From assembly GCA_041483455.1 (NCBI GenBank), contig JBGPFS010000007.1, positions 1 through 30,835 of the forward strand: a stretch of 30,835 nucleotides of DNA. The letters are read 5' to 3'. A model generated the notes under the pieces. That model had not been told where the DNA came from. It made no database searches and saw nothing but the letters and a program-made list of their open reading frames with translations. This DNA is from JBGPFS01 sp041483455 (GTDB taxonomy: Bacteria; Chloroflexota; Limnocylindria; Limnocylindrales; CSP1-4). Shown piece after piece: positions 24,313 through 30,835 of the stretch. Position 1 is the stretch's first letter. Every line of letters begins with the position of its first letter. A program made the translations under genes and the position numbers.

Positions 24313-25140
24313 TCAGCGGTCGGGGGATACCCCCGTCGCGGTCGCCGCGAGGATCGTCTTGACCTCGAACGGGGTCGCCGTCGGGTGGCGACCCCGGATG
24401 AGCGCCGCGAGGCCGGCCACGTGGGGCGCGGCGAAGCTGTTGCCCGTCGCCACGATCCGCGAGCCGTCCTTCCAGGCCACGTCGACGTCCACGCCGTACG
24501 CTCCGAACTCGACCGGCGGGTCGGGGTTGTAGTACCAGGTCCAGGGATCCGCCACATCGTGCGCGGCGACCGAGATCACCGAGGCGAACAGCGACGGATA
24601 CGACGGTCCCGGGACGTTGTTGGCCGCACTGACCAGCAGGACGTTCGCGAAGTAGGCCCGGTCGGCCAGGTCGTGCAAGGTCCCGAAGAGCGCGTCGCTC
24701 TTCGAGCTCAGGCTCAGGTTGACGACACTCGCCCCGTGCTCGATCGCCCAGTCGAGGCCGGCGGCGAAGATGATCCCCTTGCCCCGGTTGTCCGGGCCCA
24801 GGACCCGGATCGAGACGATCTCCGCGGCCGGCGCCAGGGCGTGGACGATCCCCGCGCAGGCGGTCCCGTGGCCCACGACGTCGAGCCCGGCAGGATCGTC
24901 GACGACGACCGGCTCCTCGTCGCCCGGCTCGACCCGGACGCTCGCGACCACCCGTCCTCCGACGGCCGGGTGGTCGCGCTCGACTCCCGAATCGATGATC
25001 GCGACGGTCACGCCCGCGCCGTCGGCGCCGCCGAAGATCCCCGCCCGGTCGACCGGCCCGAGCGGAAGCGGGTGGACGAGCCCGCCCCGGCGGTCCCCGA
25101 CGAACGGTTCGCTCCAGGCGGGAAGGTAAAGCTCGGTCAA
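24313..25140 (-). CDS. subtilisin-like serine protease (S8 family)
   Basis: About 275 residues with the complete subtilase triad: Asp in VAIIDSGVERDHPAVGG, His in VGHGTACAGIVHALAP, Ser in ATGNSFAAPHVAGLAAL. The oxyanion Asn is in VSAANNVPGP. There is no signal peptide and no clear I9 propeptide, only about 45 residues before the Asp, so it is probably intracellular. It is third in a Crp-GAF-protease operon. The likely start is TTG at 25140, overlapping the stop of a 6-codon mini-ORF created by a 17-base tandem duplication; the pre-duplication start would be the GTG at 25157 that overlaps the GAF stop. If TTG is not used, the gene may be poorly translated. Confidence 0.88.
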   Translation of the reverse strand: MTELYLPAWSEPFVGDRRGGLVHPLPLGPVDRAGIFGGADGAGVTVAIIDSGVERDHPAVGGRVVASVRVEPGDEEPVVVDDPAGLDVVGHGTACAGIVHALAPAAEIVSIRVLGPDNRGKGIIFAAGLDWAIEHGASVVNLSLSSKSDALFGTLHDLADRAYFANVLLVSAANNVPGPSYPSLFASVISVAAHDVADPWTWYYNPDPPVEFGAYGVDVDVAWKDGSRIVATGNSFAAPHVAGLAALIRGRHPTATPFEVKTILAATATGVSPDR

Positions 25141-25156
25141 AGGTAGAGCTCGGTCA
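25123..25156 (-). repeat. 17-base tandem duplication at the subtilase start
   Basis: TGACCGAGCTCTACCTT (25156-25140) is followed directly by TGACCGAGCTTTACCTT (25139-25123), one mismatch. Because 17 is not a multiple of three, the GTG at 25157 now codes only MTELYL before a stop (25139-25137), while TTG at 25140 restarts the same residues, LTELYL, in the protease frame. Stop and start overlap as TTGA. Confidence 0.85.
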
Positions 25157-25963
25157 CCTGGACCGGCGCCGGATCTTCCCGCGCTCGGCGTGCCGGGCGA
25201 GCGCGTCGAGGAGGTCGACGACGAGCTCGAGCTGGGCTGGATCGGCTCGCCGAACGCGGGCGATCCGTTCGGCGAGCTCCCAGAGCCGCGAGTCGTCGTC
25301 CCGGCCGAGGTCGGCGGTGGCGGCGGCCACGAGCGACTCCACCGCTGCCGTGCCCGCCGCCCCGTCACCCGCCGCCTGGCCGGCCAGCGCGGCAAGCGCG
25401 CTGCGCAACAGGACCGCCGTGTCGCGCTCGACCCGGCTGGCGCTGATCGCGATCGCCGCCTGGCGGGCGAAGACCGCCGCGAGCTCGATATCGCGCAGGG
25501 TGAAGGCGGCCTGGTTCCGCTTGTCCAGGACCTCGAGGACGCCGATCGTCCCGCGCTCGTCGGCGAGCGGAACCGCCACCATCGAGCGCGGCACGTAGCC
25601 CGTCTGCTCGGCCGTCTTTCGCCCGAAGCGCCGGTCGTGCTCCACGTCCGCGAGGGCCAGGCTCTGACCGGTCGTGTAGACGTAGCCGGCGATCCCCTGG
25701 TCCGGCGCGATCGAGACGCCGACCACGCCCTGGCCCTGCAGACCGGCGGCCACCTCGAAGACCAGCCGGTCGGCGGACGCGTCGTAGAGCGCGATCGAGG
25801 CCGCCTCGGCATCGAACAGGGCGACCGTCGCCTCCACCACCGAGCGGAGCACGGCCTTCGAGCCCTCACCCTCGAGCCAGCGGGCGGCCTCCGTCCGGAC
25901 GGCGATCGCCCGGAGGAGCTCGAGCGCATCGGCGTCGAGGCGGTCGGTGGGACGGTCCGTCAC
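25154..25963 (-). CDS. GAF domain protein
   Basis: 269 residues. A GAF sensor domain occupies about 25-190: ATVALFDAEAASIALYD, GLQGQGVVGVSIAPDQGIAGYV (in part), MVAVPLADERGTIGVLEVLDK, FTLRDIELAAVFARQAAIAI. The C-terminal ~75 residues look helical and charged, ending KIRRRSR. No output enzyme is attached, so it may act by binding partners, for example its operon neighbours. The GTG at 25963 is 16 bases after the crp stop. Its TGA overlaps the original GTG of the subtilase frame. The ligand is unknown. Confidence 0.87.
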   Translation of the reverse strand: MTDRPTDRLDADALELLRAIAVRTEAARWLEGEGSKAVLRSVVEATVALFDAEAASIALYDASADRLVFEVAAGLQGQGVVGVSIAPDQGIAGYVYTTGQSLALADVEHDRRFGRKTAEQTGYVPRSMVAVPLADERGTIGVLEVLDKRNQAAFTLRDIELAAVFARQAAIAISASRVERDTAVLLRSALAALAGQAAGDGAAGTAAVESLVAAATADLGRDDDSRLWELAERIARVRRADPAQLELVVDLLDALARHAERGKIRRRSR

Positions 25964-25979
25964 GGGGCGATCGTCGGGC

Positions 25980-26687
25980 TCAGCGCTCGGCCGCCCGGGC
26001 GAGCCGGTCGAGATCGGGGATGAGCAGGCTGTCGCGCTCGACCACGATCAACCCCTGGGCCACCATGTCGGCCAGGAGCCGGTTCACCGTCTGACGGGTG
26101 CCGCCGATCATCGAGGCCAGGTCCGATTGCGTGTACGGCCAGTCGAGCCGGACGTCCGTCGTCCGCTCGGGGTCGGCGTCGCGGGCACTCCGGACGATCC
26201 GGCTCGCGAGCCGGCCCGGGAGGTCCAGGAAGTGGAGCTCCTCGACGTGGCCGGTCAACCGGCGGAGCTCCCCGACGAGCCCGGCGAAGAGCGCCTTGCG
26301 GAGCAGGGGCTCCGTGTCGATCAGCTGCTCGAACGGCTCGCGCTGCAGGACGAGCGCATTCGTGGGCTCGGCTGCGACCGCCGTGGCGCTGTGGGGCGAG
26401 CCGTCGAGGAGCGCCAGCTCGCCGAAGAAGTCGCCCCGCCCGAGCGTGGCGATGATCGCGCCATCCTCGCCCTCGGGTGACGGCAGGACGATCTTCACCG
26501 CGCCCGATTCCACGATGTACAGGCTGTCGCCGGGATCGCCCTGGTGGAAGATCGTCTCGTTCTTCTTGAAGCGCCGGACCCGGAGCGTGGCGGCGCAGAC
26601 GCCGAGGATCTGGTCGTCGACCCTCGTGAACAGGGCGCACCGCCGCAGCGCATCGAGCGCAAAGGACGTTTCGACGGTCCCAGCCAA
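25980..26687 (-). CDS. Crp/Fnr family transcription regulator
   Basis: 235 residues: cyclic-nucleotide-binding domain (about 15-130; FKKNETIFHQGDPGDSLYIVESG, GDFFGELALLDGSPHSATA), a long dimer helix, and a winged helix with YTQSDLASMIGGTRQTVNRLLADM. In classic CRP the segment after GELALL ends in PRSA, where Arg holds the cyclic phosphate; here it is PHSA, so cAMP binding may be lost or changed. No Fe-S cysteines as in Fnr. The TTG at 26687 is chosen because GGAGGTAAGGA lies directly before it, the best ribosome binding site in the window. First gene of the operon with the GAF protein and subtilase. Confidence 0.92.
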   Translation of the reverse strand: MAGTVETSFALDALRRCALFTRVDDQILGVCAATLRVRRFKKNETIFHQGDPGDSLYIVESGAVKIVLPSPEGEDGAIIATLGRGDFFGELALLDGSPHSATAVAAEPTNALVLQREPFEQLIDTEPLLRKALFAGLVGELRRLTGHVEELHFLDLPGRLASRIVRSARDADPERTTDVRLDWPYTQSDLASMIGGTRQTVNRLLADMVAQGLIVVERDSLLIPDLDRLARAAER

Positions 26688-26727
26688 TCCTTACCTCCGC
26701 CCGCTGCCTCGCTGCCCGACAGGACAC

Positions 26728-26761
26728 CCCCGGAGGGCGTCATCGTACGCGCCTTCCGGGG
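26728..26761 (-). promoter_or_regulatory. imperfect palindrome over the crp promoter
   Basis: Arms 26728-26740 and 26749-26761 pair over 13 positions with two G-T pairs, around an 8-base centre. TACGAT (26747-26742), a possible -10 for the crp operon, sits in the middle. It could be an operator, perhaps autoregulatory, or a hairpin in the leader. Confidence 0.4.
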
Positions 26762-26787
26762 TGCTATCGAGTGAGCGAGAGACGGAG

Positions 26788-26825
26788 CCGCCCGGGGCGC
26801 CACCGTCGGGCGGCGCTCCGGGCGG
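26788..26825 (-). terminator. terminator hairpin after the inverted EGH-repeat gene
   Basis: Arms 26788-26801 and 26812-26825 pair over 13 of 14 positions (one mismatch) with a 10-base loop, 29 bases after the stop of the gene at 26854. It separates that gene from the crp operon downstream on the same strand. Confidence 0.6.
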
Positions 26826-26853
26826 AAGACGGGCGACAGGGAGGACCGGGGGG

Positions 26854-27135
26854 TCAGTCCTTCTTGTGGGGGCGTCGCGCTTCCTGCTCGAACTGGCGGT
26901 CGCGGAGGCTCCGCTGGATCTCCTGCTCGCGGGCCCTGGCGAGCTGGCGGCCGAGCGCCGGGTTCGGCAGCAAAGAGTGGCCCTCGACATCCTCGTCGCC
27001 GGCGTTCCGGGCCGCCGCCTTGGCCACGGCCCCGTCCGGGGCTGCGCGGAAGGCGTGGCCCTCGACATCCTCGTCGCCGGCGTTCCGGGACTTGGCCCGG
27101 GACTTGAACTCGTCAGCTTCGCGCTTGCTTCTCAT
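26854..27135 (-). CDS. EGH-repeat protein, 93 residues with two motif copies
   Basis: Starts MRSKREADEFKSRAKSRNAG, then DEDVEGHAF-RAAPDGAVAKAAARNAGD, then a second motif DEDVEGHSLLPNP, and ends with a highly charged Arg/Glu/Gln-rich helix (about residues 60-90, ending RRPHKKD). The middle repeat is almost identical, also in bases, to that of the gene at 23877-24185, while EGHSLL matches the protein at 21655-21906, so this gene links the two. Unit length is 26 residues (26992-27069). ATG at 27135 follows AGGAGCG. The upstream region is a copy of the one at 23759-23876. Function unknown. Confidence 0.75.
   Translation of the reverse strand: MRSKREADEFKSRAKSRNAGDEDVEGHAFRAAPDGAVAKAAARNAGDEDVEGHSLLPNPALGRQLARAREQEIQRSLRDRQFEQEARRPHKKD
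26977..27069 (-). repeat. EGH repeat unit shared with 23970-24131
   Basis: DVEGH codons lie at 27069-27055 and 26991-26977, 78 bases apart. The segment between is nearly base-for-base the same as the 81-base unit of the plus-strand gene, one codon shorter at the junction. The two loci form an inverted repeat about 3 kb apart. Confidence 0.85.
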
Positions 27136-27309
27136 CTGGACGCTCCTGTCGCCTCAGGTCCTCGGGCAGATCCCGGGAACTGCGCTCATCTTGTGCCTGC
27201 GGCACCGGTGAGTCCAGAGTGCATGCGACCCGAGCGCTGTCATCCACCTGACCGTGCGGGCGTCGGTCGCTCGGTCGGTCGGCGCTAGGCGGGCGTCGGA
27301 GGCGGCGGG

Positions 27310-27341
27310 GCGCCGGAGCAGTCGTTCGACCCTGCCGGCGC
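27310..27341 (-). terminator. terminator hairpin after the gene at 27351-28031
   Basis: GCGCCGG (27310-27316) pairs with CCGGCGC (27335-27341), with a possible further CAG/CTG pairing inside, 10 bases after the stop codon. The rest of 27136-27309 is the shared upstream region of the EGH-repeat gene. Confidence 0.5.
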
Positions 27342-27350
27342 GACGAGACC

Positions 27351-28031
27351 CTAGGTCCGGGCGACCGGCCGCATCGGGTAGACACCGATCACCACCGGGG
27401 CGACCGGGTCGAGCTGGAGCTCGTAGCCGACATCCCCGGCCCGCAGGAGCTCCCCGAGGATCCGGCCCTCGCGCGGCGGGAGCCCGACGAAGATCCGTCC
27501 GCCGTCGAGCTGGATCGGGACGACATCGTCGTCGACGGTCGCGATCCCGAAGCGGCGGCGAAGCTCGTGCATCGGGATGTACGAGCGGCTCTTGATGAAG
27601 CGTCGAAGCTGGGCCGGCGTGCAGTTGCCGTCCAGGGCGCCGTTCGGCGACAGCGTGCCCGCCGGGACCGCGATCGGTGCGGAGGCGGTGGGCCCGGCGA
27701 GCGATTCGGGGAGATCCGACGTCCGGGCGGACGGGATCATGGGTGCGATCGCCTCCGCATCCGAGACTGCGGCCGGAGTCGCCTTCGATACGTCCGGGGC
27801 GGGAAGCTCCCCCGCCGCCAGCAGGGAAGGCGCAGAGCCCGAGACGAGCAGGGCCGGCGCGTCGCTGGCCCCCTGGTCCTCGGCCCGGAGCGAGATCGAC
27901 GCCGGTGCGACGACCTCGCCGGACGGCGAGGGAGCCTCGGGTACCGGGCGCGCTCCGCGGCGCAGTTCGGGCGCGCGGGGACCACGGTGATCGCCGTGGC
28001 GCGGCCGACCTCGGCCGCCTCGACGACTCAT
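27351..28031 (-). CDS. unknown protein with disordered N-terminus and conserved-looking C-terminal domain
   Basis: 226 residues from the ATG at 28031. The first ~25 are Arg/Gly-rich (MSRRGGRGRPRHGDHRG), about 25-130 are Ala/Pro/Ser-rich and probably disordered, and the last ~90 form a compact domain starting NCTPAQLRRFIKSRSYIPMHELRRRFG and ending VVIGVYPMRPVART. The basic start suggests nucleic-acid or ribosome contact; HELRRRFGI could be part of a helix-turn-helix. No family recognised. There is no clear ribosome binding site. Codon bias is uniform and GC-rich as in neighbours, which supports a real gene. Single gene with its own -10 (28146-28141) and terminator. Confidence 0.6.
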   Translation of the reverse strand: MSRRGGRGRPRHGDHRGPRAPELRRGARPVPEAPSPSGEVVAPASISLRAEDQGASDAPALLVSGSAPSLLAAGELPAPDVSKATPAAVSDAEAIAPMIPSARTSDLPESLAGPTASAPIAVPAGTLSPNGALDGNCTPAQLRRFIKSRSYIPMHELRRRFGIATVDDDVVPIQLDGGRIFVGLPPREGRILGELLRAGDVGYELQLDPVAPVVIGVYPMRPVART

Positions 28032-28140
28032 CGAGACGCTGGCTCGGCGCCGCAAGGGCAGCGCTGGAAGGGTTCGGACATCTGGCGGACTGGGCTTTCC
28101 GGCTCGATGCAGGTTCGCCGCCTCCCAGCGGCGTGCCGGG

Positions 28141-28146
28141 ATGATA
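28141..28146 (-). promoter_or_regulatory. -10 candidate for the gene at 27351-28031
   Basis: TATCAT (28146-28141) is a good -10 in a GC-rich gap and would give a leader of about 100 bases that can form a GCCGC/GCGGC hairpin. No -35 match was found, and no known riboswitch core is present in the leader. Confidence 0.3.
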
Positions 28147-28201
28147 CCGCCGACCCGCCGAGTGCGCGCGCGGGAGGTCCTCCGCCGGACGAGACGGGGA
28201 G

Positions 28202-29362
28202 CTACCGCCCGTCGACGACGTAGAGGTCGAGCGGCGACCGGTTCAGCACGACTGGACCGTCGGCCCCACAGACCACGATGTCCTCGAGCCGCGCGCCGTA
28301 TCGCCCCTCGAAGTAGATCCCCGGCTCGACGCTGAACACCGCCCCCTCGACGAGGGGTTCGGCGTTGCCGGCGACCAGGTATGGCTCCTCGTGCCCCTCG
28401 AGCCCGATCCCGTGGCCGACCCGGTGGAAGAACCGTGGGCCGTAGCCCTCGGCCTCGATGATCCTCCGGGCCGTCGCGTCGATCTCCTCGCAGGCCACGC
28501 CCGGGCGGACCGCTTCGGTCGCGGCTGTCTGGGCGGCGCGGAGGACCGCGAACAGGTGGAGGAAGCTCTCGTCGGGGCCGAGGGCAGGATCGCCGCCGGT
28601 GACCCACAGCGTGCGGGTCGTGTCCGAGCCGTACCCCTCGAAGGCGCCGCCGATGTCGAGGACGATCGGCTCCCCGGCCCGGATGATCCGATCCGAAGCG
28701 ACATGGTGGGGCGAGGCGCTGTTCGGCCCGGAGCCGACGATCGCGAACTCGGCGAGCTCGTGGCCCTCGGCCAGGAGCCGCTCGCGCACCTCGCGACTCA
28801 CGTCCGCCTCGGTCCGACCGACGAGGGGCCCCTTCGCGATCTGCAGGACGACCCGGTCAGCCGCTTCGGCGGCCAGCCGGAGGAGCTCGATCTCATCGGG
28901 GTCCTTGGCCATCCGGAGGGTCCGCAGGACGGTCGAGGCGACCTCGAGCCGGGCGCCGGGCAGGGCGGCCTGGATCCGCAGCACGAAGGTCGCCCACAGC
29001 CGGTCGCTCACGGCGAGGCGCCCGAGCGAAGCCGCCGGACGGCCGAGCGCACGGGCCACGAGCTCGGCGACGAGGGCGACCGCATCGTCGGTCTCGTCCC
29101 AGGTCGCGACCTCGACGGCTCCACCGGCGACGGACGGGCAGGCTCGCGCCGGCGCGACCTCGAGGCGCGGGCAGACGAGGGTCGCCGGGCCGCGCGCGGG
29201 AACGACGAGCATGGTCAGGCGCTCGAGCGGCATCGCGGCGTAGCCGGCCAGGTAGCGCAGGTCCGCGCCGACGCCGACCAGGAGCGCGTCGAGGCCCGCC
29301 GCCGCCGCGCCGGCCCGGGCGCGCTCGATCCGCGCCTCGAAGCGCGGGCCCGGGATCGCCAC
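28202..29362 (-). CDS. M24 family metallopeptidase (Xaa-Pro aminopeptidase type)
   Basis: 386 residues. An N-terminal creatinase-like domain (GLDALLVGVGADLRYLAGY) is followed by the pita-bread domain. The two-metal ligands are visible: Asp in VLDIGGAF and in GYGSDTTRT, His in RVGHGIGLEGHEEPY, Glu in FSVEPGIYF and in ARLEDIVV. It removes the N-terminal residue before proline, or a related dipeptide; the exact substrate is uncertain. The GTG at 29362 lies 2 bases after the stop of the CBS protein, so the genes are one operon. Confidence 0.93.
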   Translation of the reverse strand: MAIPGPRFEARIERARAGAAAAGLDALLVGVGADLRYLAGYAAMPLERLTMLVVPARGPATLVCPRLEVAPARACPSVAGGAVEVATWDETDDAVALVAELVARALGRPAASLGRLAVSDRLWATFVLRIQAALPGARLEVASTVLRTLRMAKDPDEIELLRLAAEAADRVVLQIAKGPLVGRTEADVSREVRERLLAEGHELAEFAIVGSGPNSASPHHVASDRIIRAGEPIVLDIGGAFEGYGSDTTRTLWVTGGDPALGPDESFLHLFAVLRAAQTAATEAVRPGVACEEIDATARRIIEAEGYGPRFFHRVGHGIGLEGHEEPYLVAGNAEPLVEGAVFSVEPGIYFEGRYGARLEDIVVCGADGPVVLNRSPLDLYVVDGR

Positions 29363-29364
29363 GC

Positions 29365-29865
29365 TCAGCCGACGACCGCGAGGATGTGGTGGAAGATGTC
29401 CCGTGCCGCGACGACGCCGATCGGCCGGTCGTCCTCGACGATCGGGATGTGCCGGAACTCGCCGACCGCCATCTTGTGGATCGCCACGGCGAGCGTCTCG
29501 TCGTGGCGCAGGACCACCGGGTCGCGGGTCATCAGGTCGCGGACGACGAACGACGAGAGCCGGATCCCGGCCGCCTTCACCACCGCGTCGCGGTCGGTGA
29601 AGATCCCGATGAGCTCGTCCCCGGCCATCACCAGCAGGCAGTCGACCGACCGGTCGTGCATGAGCTGGATCGCCACGTCGAGCGGGGTCGACGCCTCGAC
29701 CTTGAGCGGCTCGCCGAGGCCGAGGGCGTCGAGATGCTCGCCCAGGAGGTGACCCTGGAAGTCGATGGCGTCCTGCGGAGTATCGGACGCGCGCAGGTCG
29801 GCGCCGCATTCCTCGCAGATGTCCTCGCCCGCGAAGTTCCAGTGCTGGCAGACCGGGCAGAGCAT
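29365..29865 (-). CDS. zinc-ribbon protein with two CBS domains
   Basis: 166 residues. An N-terminal zinc ribbon (CPVCQHW and CEECG, about residues 3-21) is followed by two CBS domains (about 45-105 and 110-166; DRSVDCLLVMAGDELIGIFTDRD in part, then FRHIPIVEDDRPIGVVAARD). CBS pairs bind adenine nucleotides and act as energy sensors. ATG at 29865 is chosen because GAGGAGG lies directly upstream; the open frame before it is not conserved. It sits between korB and the M24 gene, all on the minus strand, with gaps of 25 and 2 bases. Confidence 0.9.
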   Translation of the reverse strand: MLCPVCQHWNFAGEDICEECGADLRASDTPQDAIDFQGHLLGEHLDALGLGEPLKVEASTPLDVAIQLMHDRSVDCLLVMAGDELIGIFTDRDAVVKAAGIRLSSFVVRDLMTRDPVVLRHDETLAVAIHKMAVGEFRHIPIVEDDRPIGVVAARDIFHHILAVVG

Positions 29866-29890
29866 GGGAACCTCCTCGCCTCGTCCAGCG

Positions 29891-30835
29891 CTACTCGACG
29901 ATCCAGGTCTCGCCGGCATGGAGGAGCCGGCGGAGGTCGCCCGGGCCGCGCTGGGCGATGGCTTCCTCGATCTGGGTCGTCATCAGCTCGTCGTGGGTGG
30001 GTCGCTTCGCCTCCCAGATCACGCCGACCGGGACCGGGAAGTCCGGCCAGTAGATCCGGCTCAGCATGAAGGCGATCAGCGGGTCGGTCTCGTCGTGGAC
30101 GAGCAGGTCCGCCTCGGTGATCCCGTTCTCACCGAGCGTCACGACCTCGGGCTGGTGGCCGTTCAGGCGGATCCCCCGGTCGCGGTCCTTGCCGAAGATC
30201 ATCGGCGCCCCGGGCTCCAGGACGAGCATCCGGTCCTCGCGCACCTCGCGGTCGGTGAAGGCCCGGTGGGCCCCGTCGTTGAAGATGTTGCAGTTCTGGA
30301 GGATCTCGACGAAGGCCGAGCCGCGGTGCCGACCGGCCCGCTCGAGCGTCCCCTGGAGGTGCTCGGTGTGGGTGTCGACCGAGCGGGCGATGAAGCTCGC
30401 CTCGGCCGCCAGGGCGAGAGAGAGCGGGCTGACCGGGTGGTCGATGGTGCCGGCCGGGGAGGACTTCGTGACCTTGCCGAACTCCGAGGTGGGCGACGCC
30501 TGGCCTTTCGTCAGCCCGTAGATCCGGTTGTTGAACATGCAGACCTTGATGTCCACGTTCTTGCGCAGCGCGTGGATCAGGTGGTTGCCGCCGATCGAAA
30601 GGGCATCGCCGTCACCGGTGATCACCCAGACCATCAGTTCCGGCCGGGCCGCCTTGAGCCCGGTTGCGAGGGTCGGGGCGCGGCCGTGGATGGAGTGGAA
30701 GCCGTACGTGTTCATGTAGTACGGCAGCCGGCCGGAGCATCCGATCCCGGAAATGAAGACGATGTTCTCCTTGGGGATCCCGAACTCGGGCATCGTCTTC
30801 TGGGTCTGGGCGAGGATCGAGTAGTCGCCGCAGCC
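29891..30835 (-). CDS. korB: 2-oxoacid:ferredoxin oxidoreductase beta subunit (5' end outside window)
   Basis: Beta subunit that binds thiamine diphosphate and, with an alpha subunit, oxidises 2-oxoglutarate or a related 2-oxoacid to the acyl-CoA with ferredoxin as acceptor. At least 314 residues are visible. The frame is open through the window edge, beginning GCGDYSILAQTQKTMPEFG, so only a few tens of residues are missing. Diagnostic motifs are FISGIGCSGRLPYYMNTYG, the TPP-Mg motif GDGDALSIGGNH with NNRIYGLTKGQASPT, and a C-terminal part with FPVPVGVIW. The korA gene is expected just beyond the edge. Whether 2-oxoglutarate is the true substrate cannot be decided here. Confidence 0.92.
   Translation of the reverse strand, partial: GCGDYSILAQTQKTMPEFGIPKENIVFISGIGCSGRLPYYMNTYGFHSIHGRAPTLATGLKAARPELMVWVITGDGDALSIGGNHLIHALRKNVDIKVCMFNNRIYGLTKGQASPTSEFGKVTKSSPAGTIDHPVSPLSLALAAEASFIARSVDTHTEHLQGTLERAGRHRGSAFVEILQNCNIFNDGAHRAFTDREVREDRMLVLEPGAPMIFGKDRDRGIRLNGHQPEVVTLGENGITEADLLVHDETDPLIAFMLSRIYWPDFPVPVGVIWEAKRPTHDELMTTQIEEAIAQRGPGDLRRLLHAGETWIVE

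Noticed and set aside
28032..28134. Leader of the unknown gene as a second riboswitch
   Set aside because: It contains GGCGAACC and GGAAAGCC segments that loosely recall the GEMM core, but the helices between them do not form and the 3' segment is missing.

Overview
The window is very GC-rich (by eye around 70%), dense, and carried on both strands. Gene content and protein style (DUF5317 membrane protein, CvpA–trypsin protease, KorB-type ferredoxin oxidoreductase, tandem FabF enzymes, frequent GTG/TTG starts, many genes without a Shine-Dalgarno but with a TANNNT box a few bases before the start codon) suggest a Chloroflexota bacterium, perhaps of the Limnocylindria type. That assignment is inferred from style and was not checked by search.

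Layout. 1-37 holds the first codons of a minus-strand gene with a good promoter. 188-601 (minus) is a compact unit: a c-di-GMP-I (GEMM-I) riboswitch, two tandem hydrophobic micropeptide genes of 29 and 32 codons, and a strong hairpin. Upstream on the same strand lie a DUF5317 membrane protein and a large membrane GAF-GGDEF-EAL protein that can make or degrade the riboswitch ligand. 4175-9222 (plus) carries leuC-leuD, a MarP-like CvpA/serine protease and a DUF885 protein. 9271-10464 (minus) is an FAD amine oxidase. 10545-14102 (plus) carries ilvD, a small one-helix membrane protein and an M20 peptidase. A MarR regulator (minus) diverges from fabD-fabF-fabF2 (plus, 14782-18437), which meets a Cu(+)-ATPase gene (minus) tail to tail with a 13-base overlap. 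20927-23741 (plus) carries ogt, a small EGH-motif protein and an MFS transporter fused to a cyclic-nucleotide-binding domain. 23877-27135 carries two further EGH-repeat proteins in inverted orientation around a minus-strand operon Crp regulator-GAF protein-subtilisin protease. The end (minus) has an unknown protein, then korB-CBS/zinc-ribbon protein-M24 peptidase.

How it fits together. Leucine (leuCD) and branched-chain (ilvD) biosynthesis and fatty-acid elongation (fabD, two fabF) are housekeeping. Two parts look less ordinary. First, a c-di-GMP enzyme lies next to a c-di-GMP riboswitch whose only visible targets are two tiny paralogous membrane peptides. Second, three small, highly charged proteins share a D-[VT]-E-G-H motif; two contain nearly identical 26/27-residue repeats. 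Each has its own strong terminator hairpin, and two share a duplicated upstream region. They cluster around a Crp/GAF/subtilase operon.

Expression signals. Several genes seem to be read from leaderless transcripts (copA, fabD). ogt and the MFS gene start with an overlapping stop/start at the end of a leaderless mini-ORF of 10-14 codons, and the subtilase gene shows a related arrangement made by a 17-base tandem duplication. No rRNA, tRNA, insertion sequence, phage gene or CRISPR array was seen.
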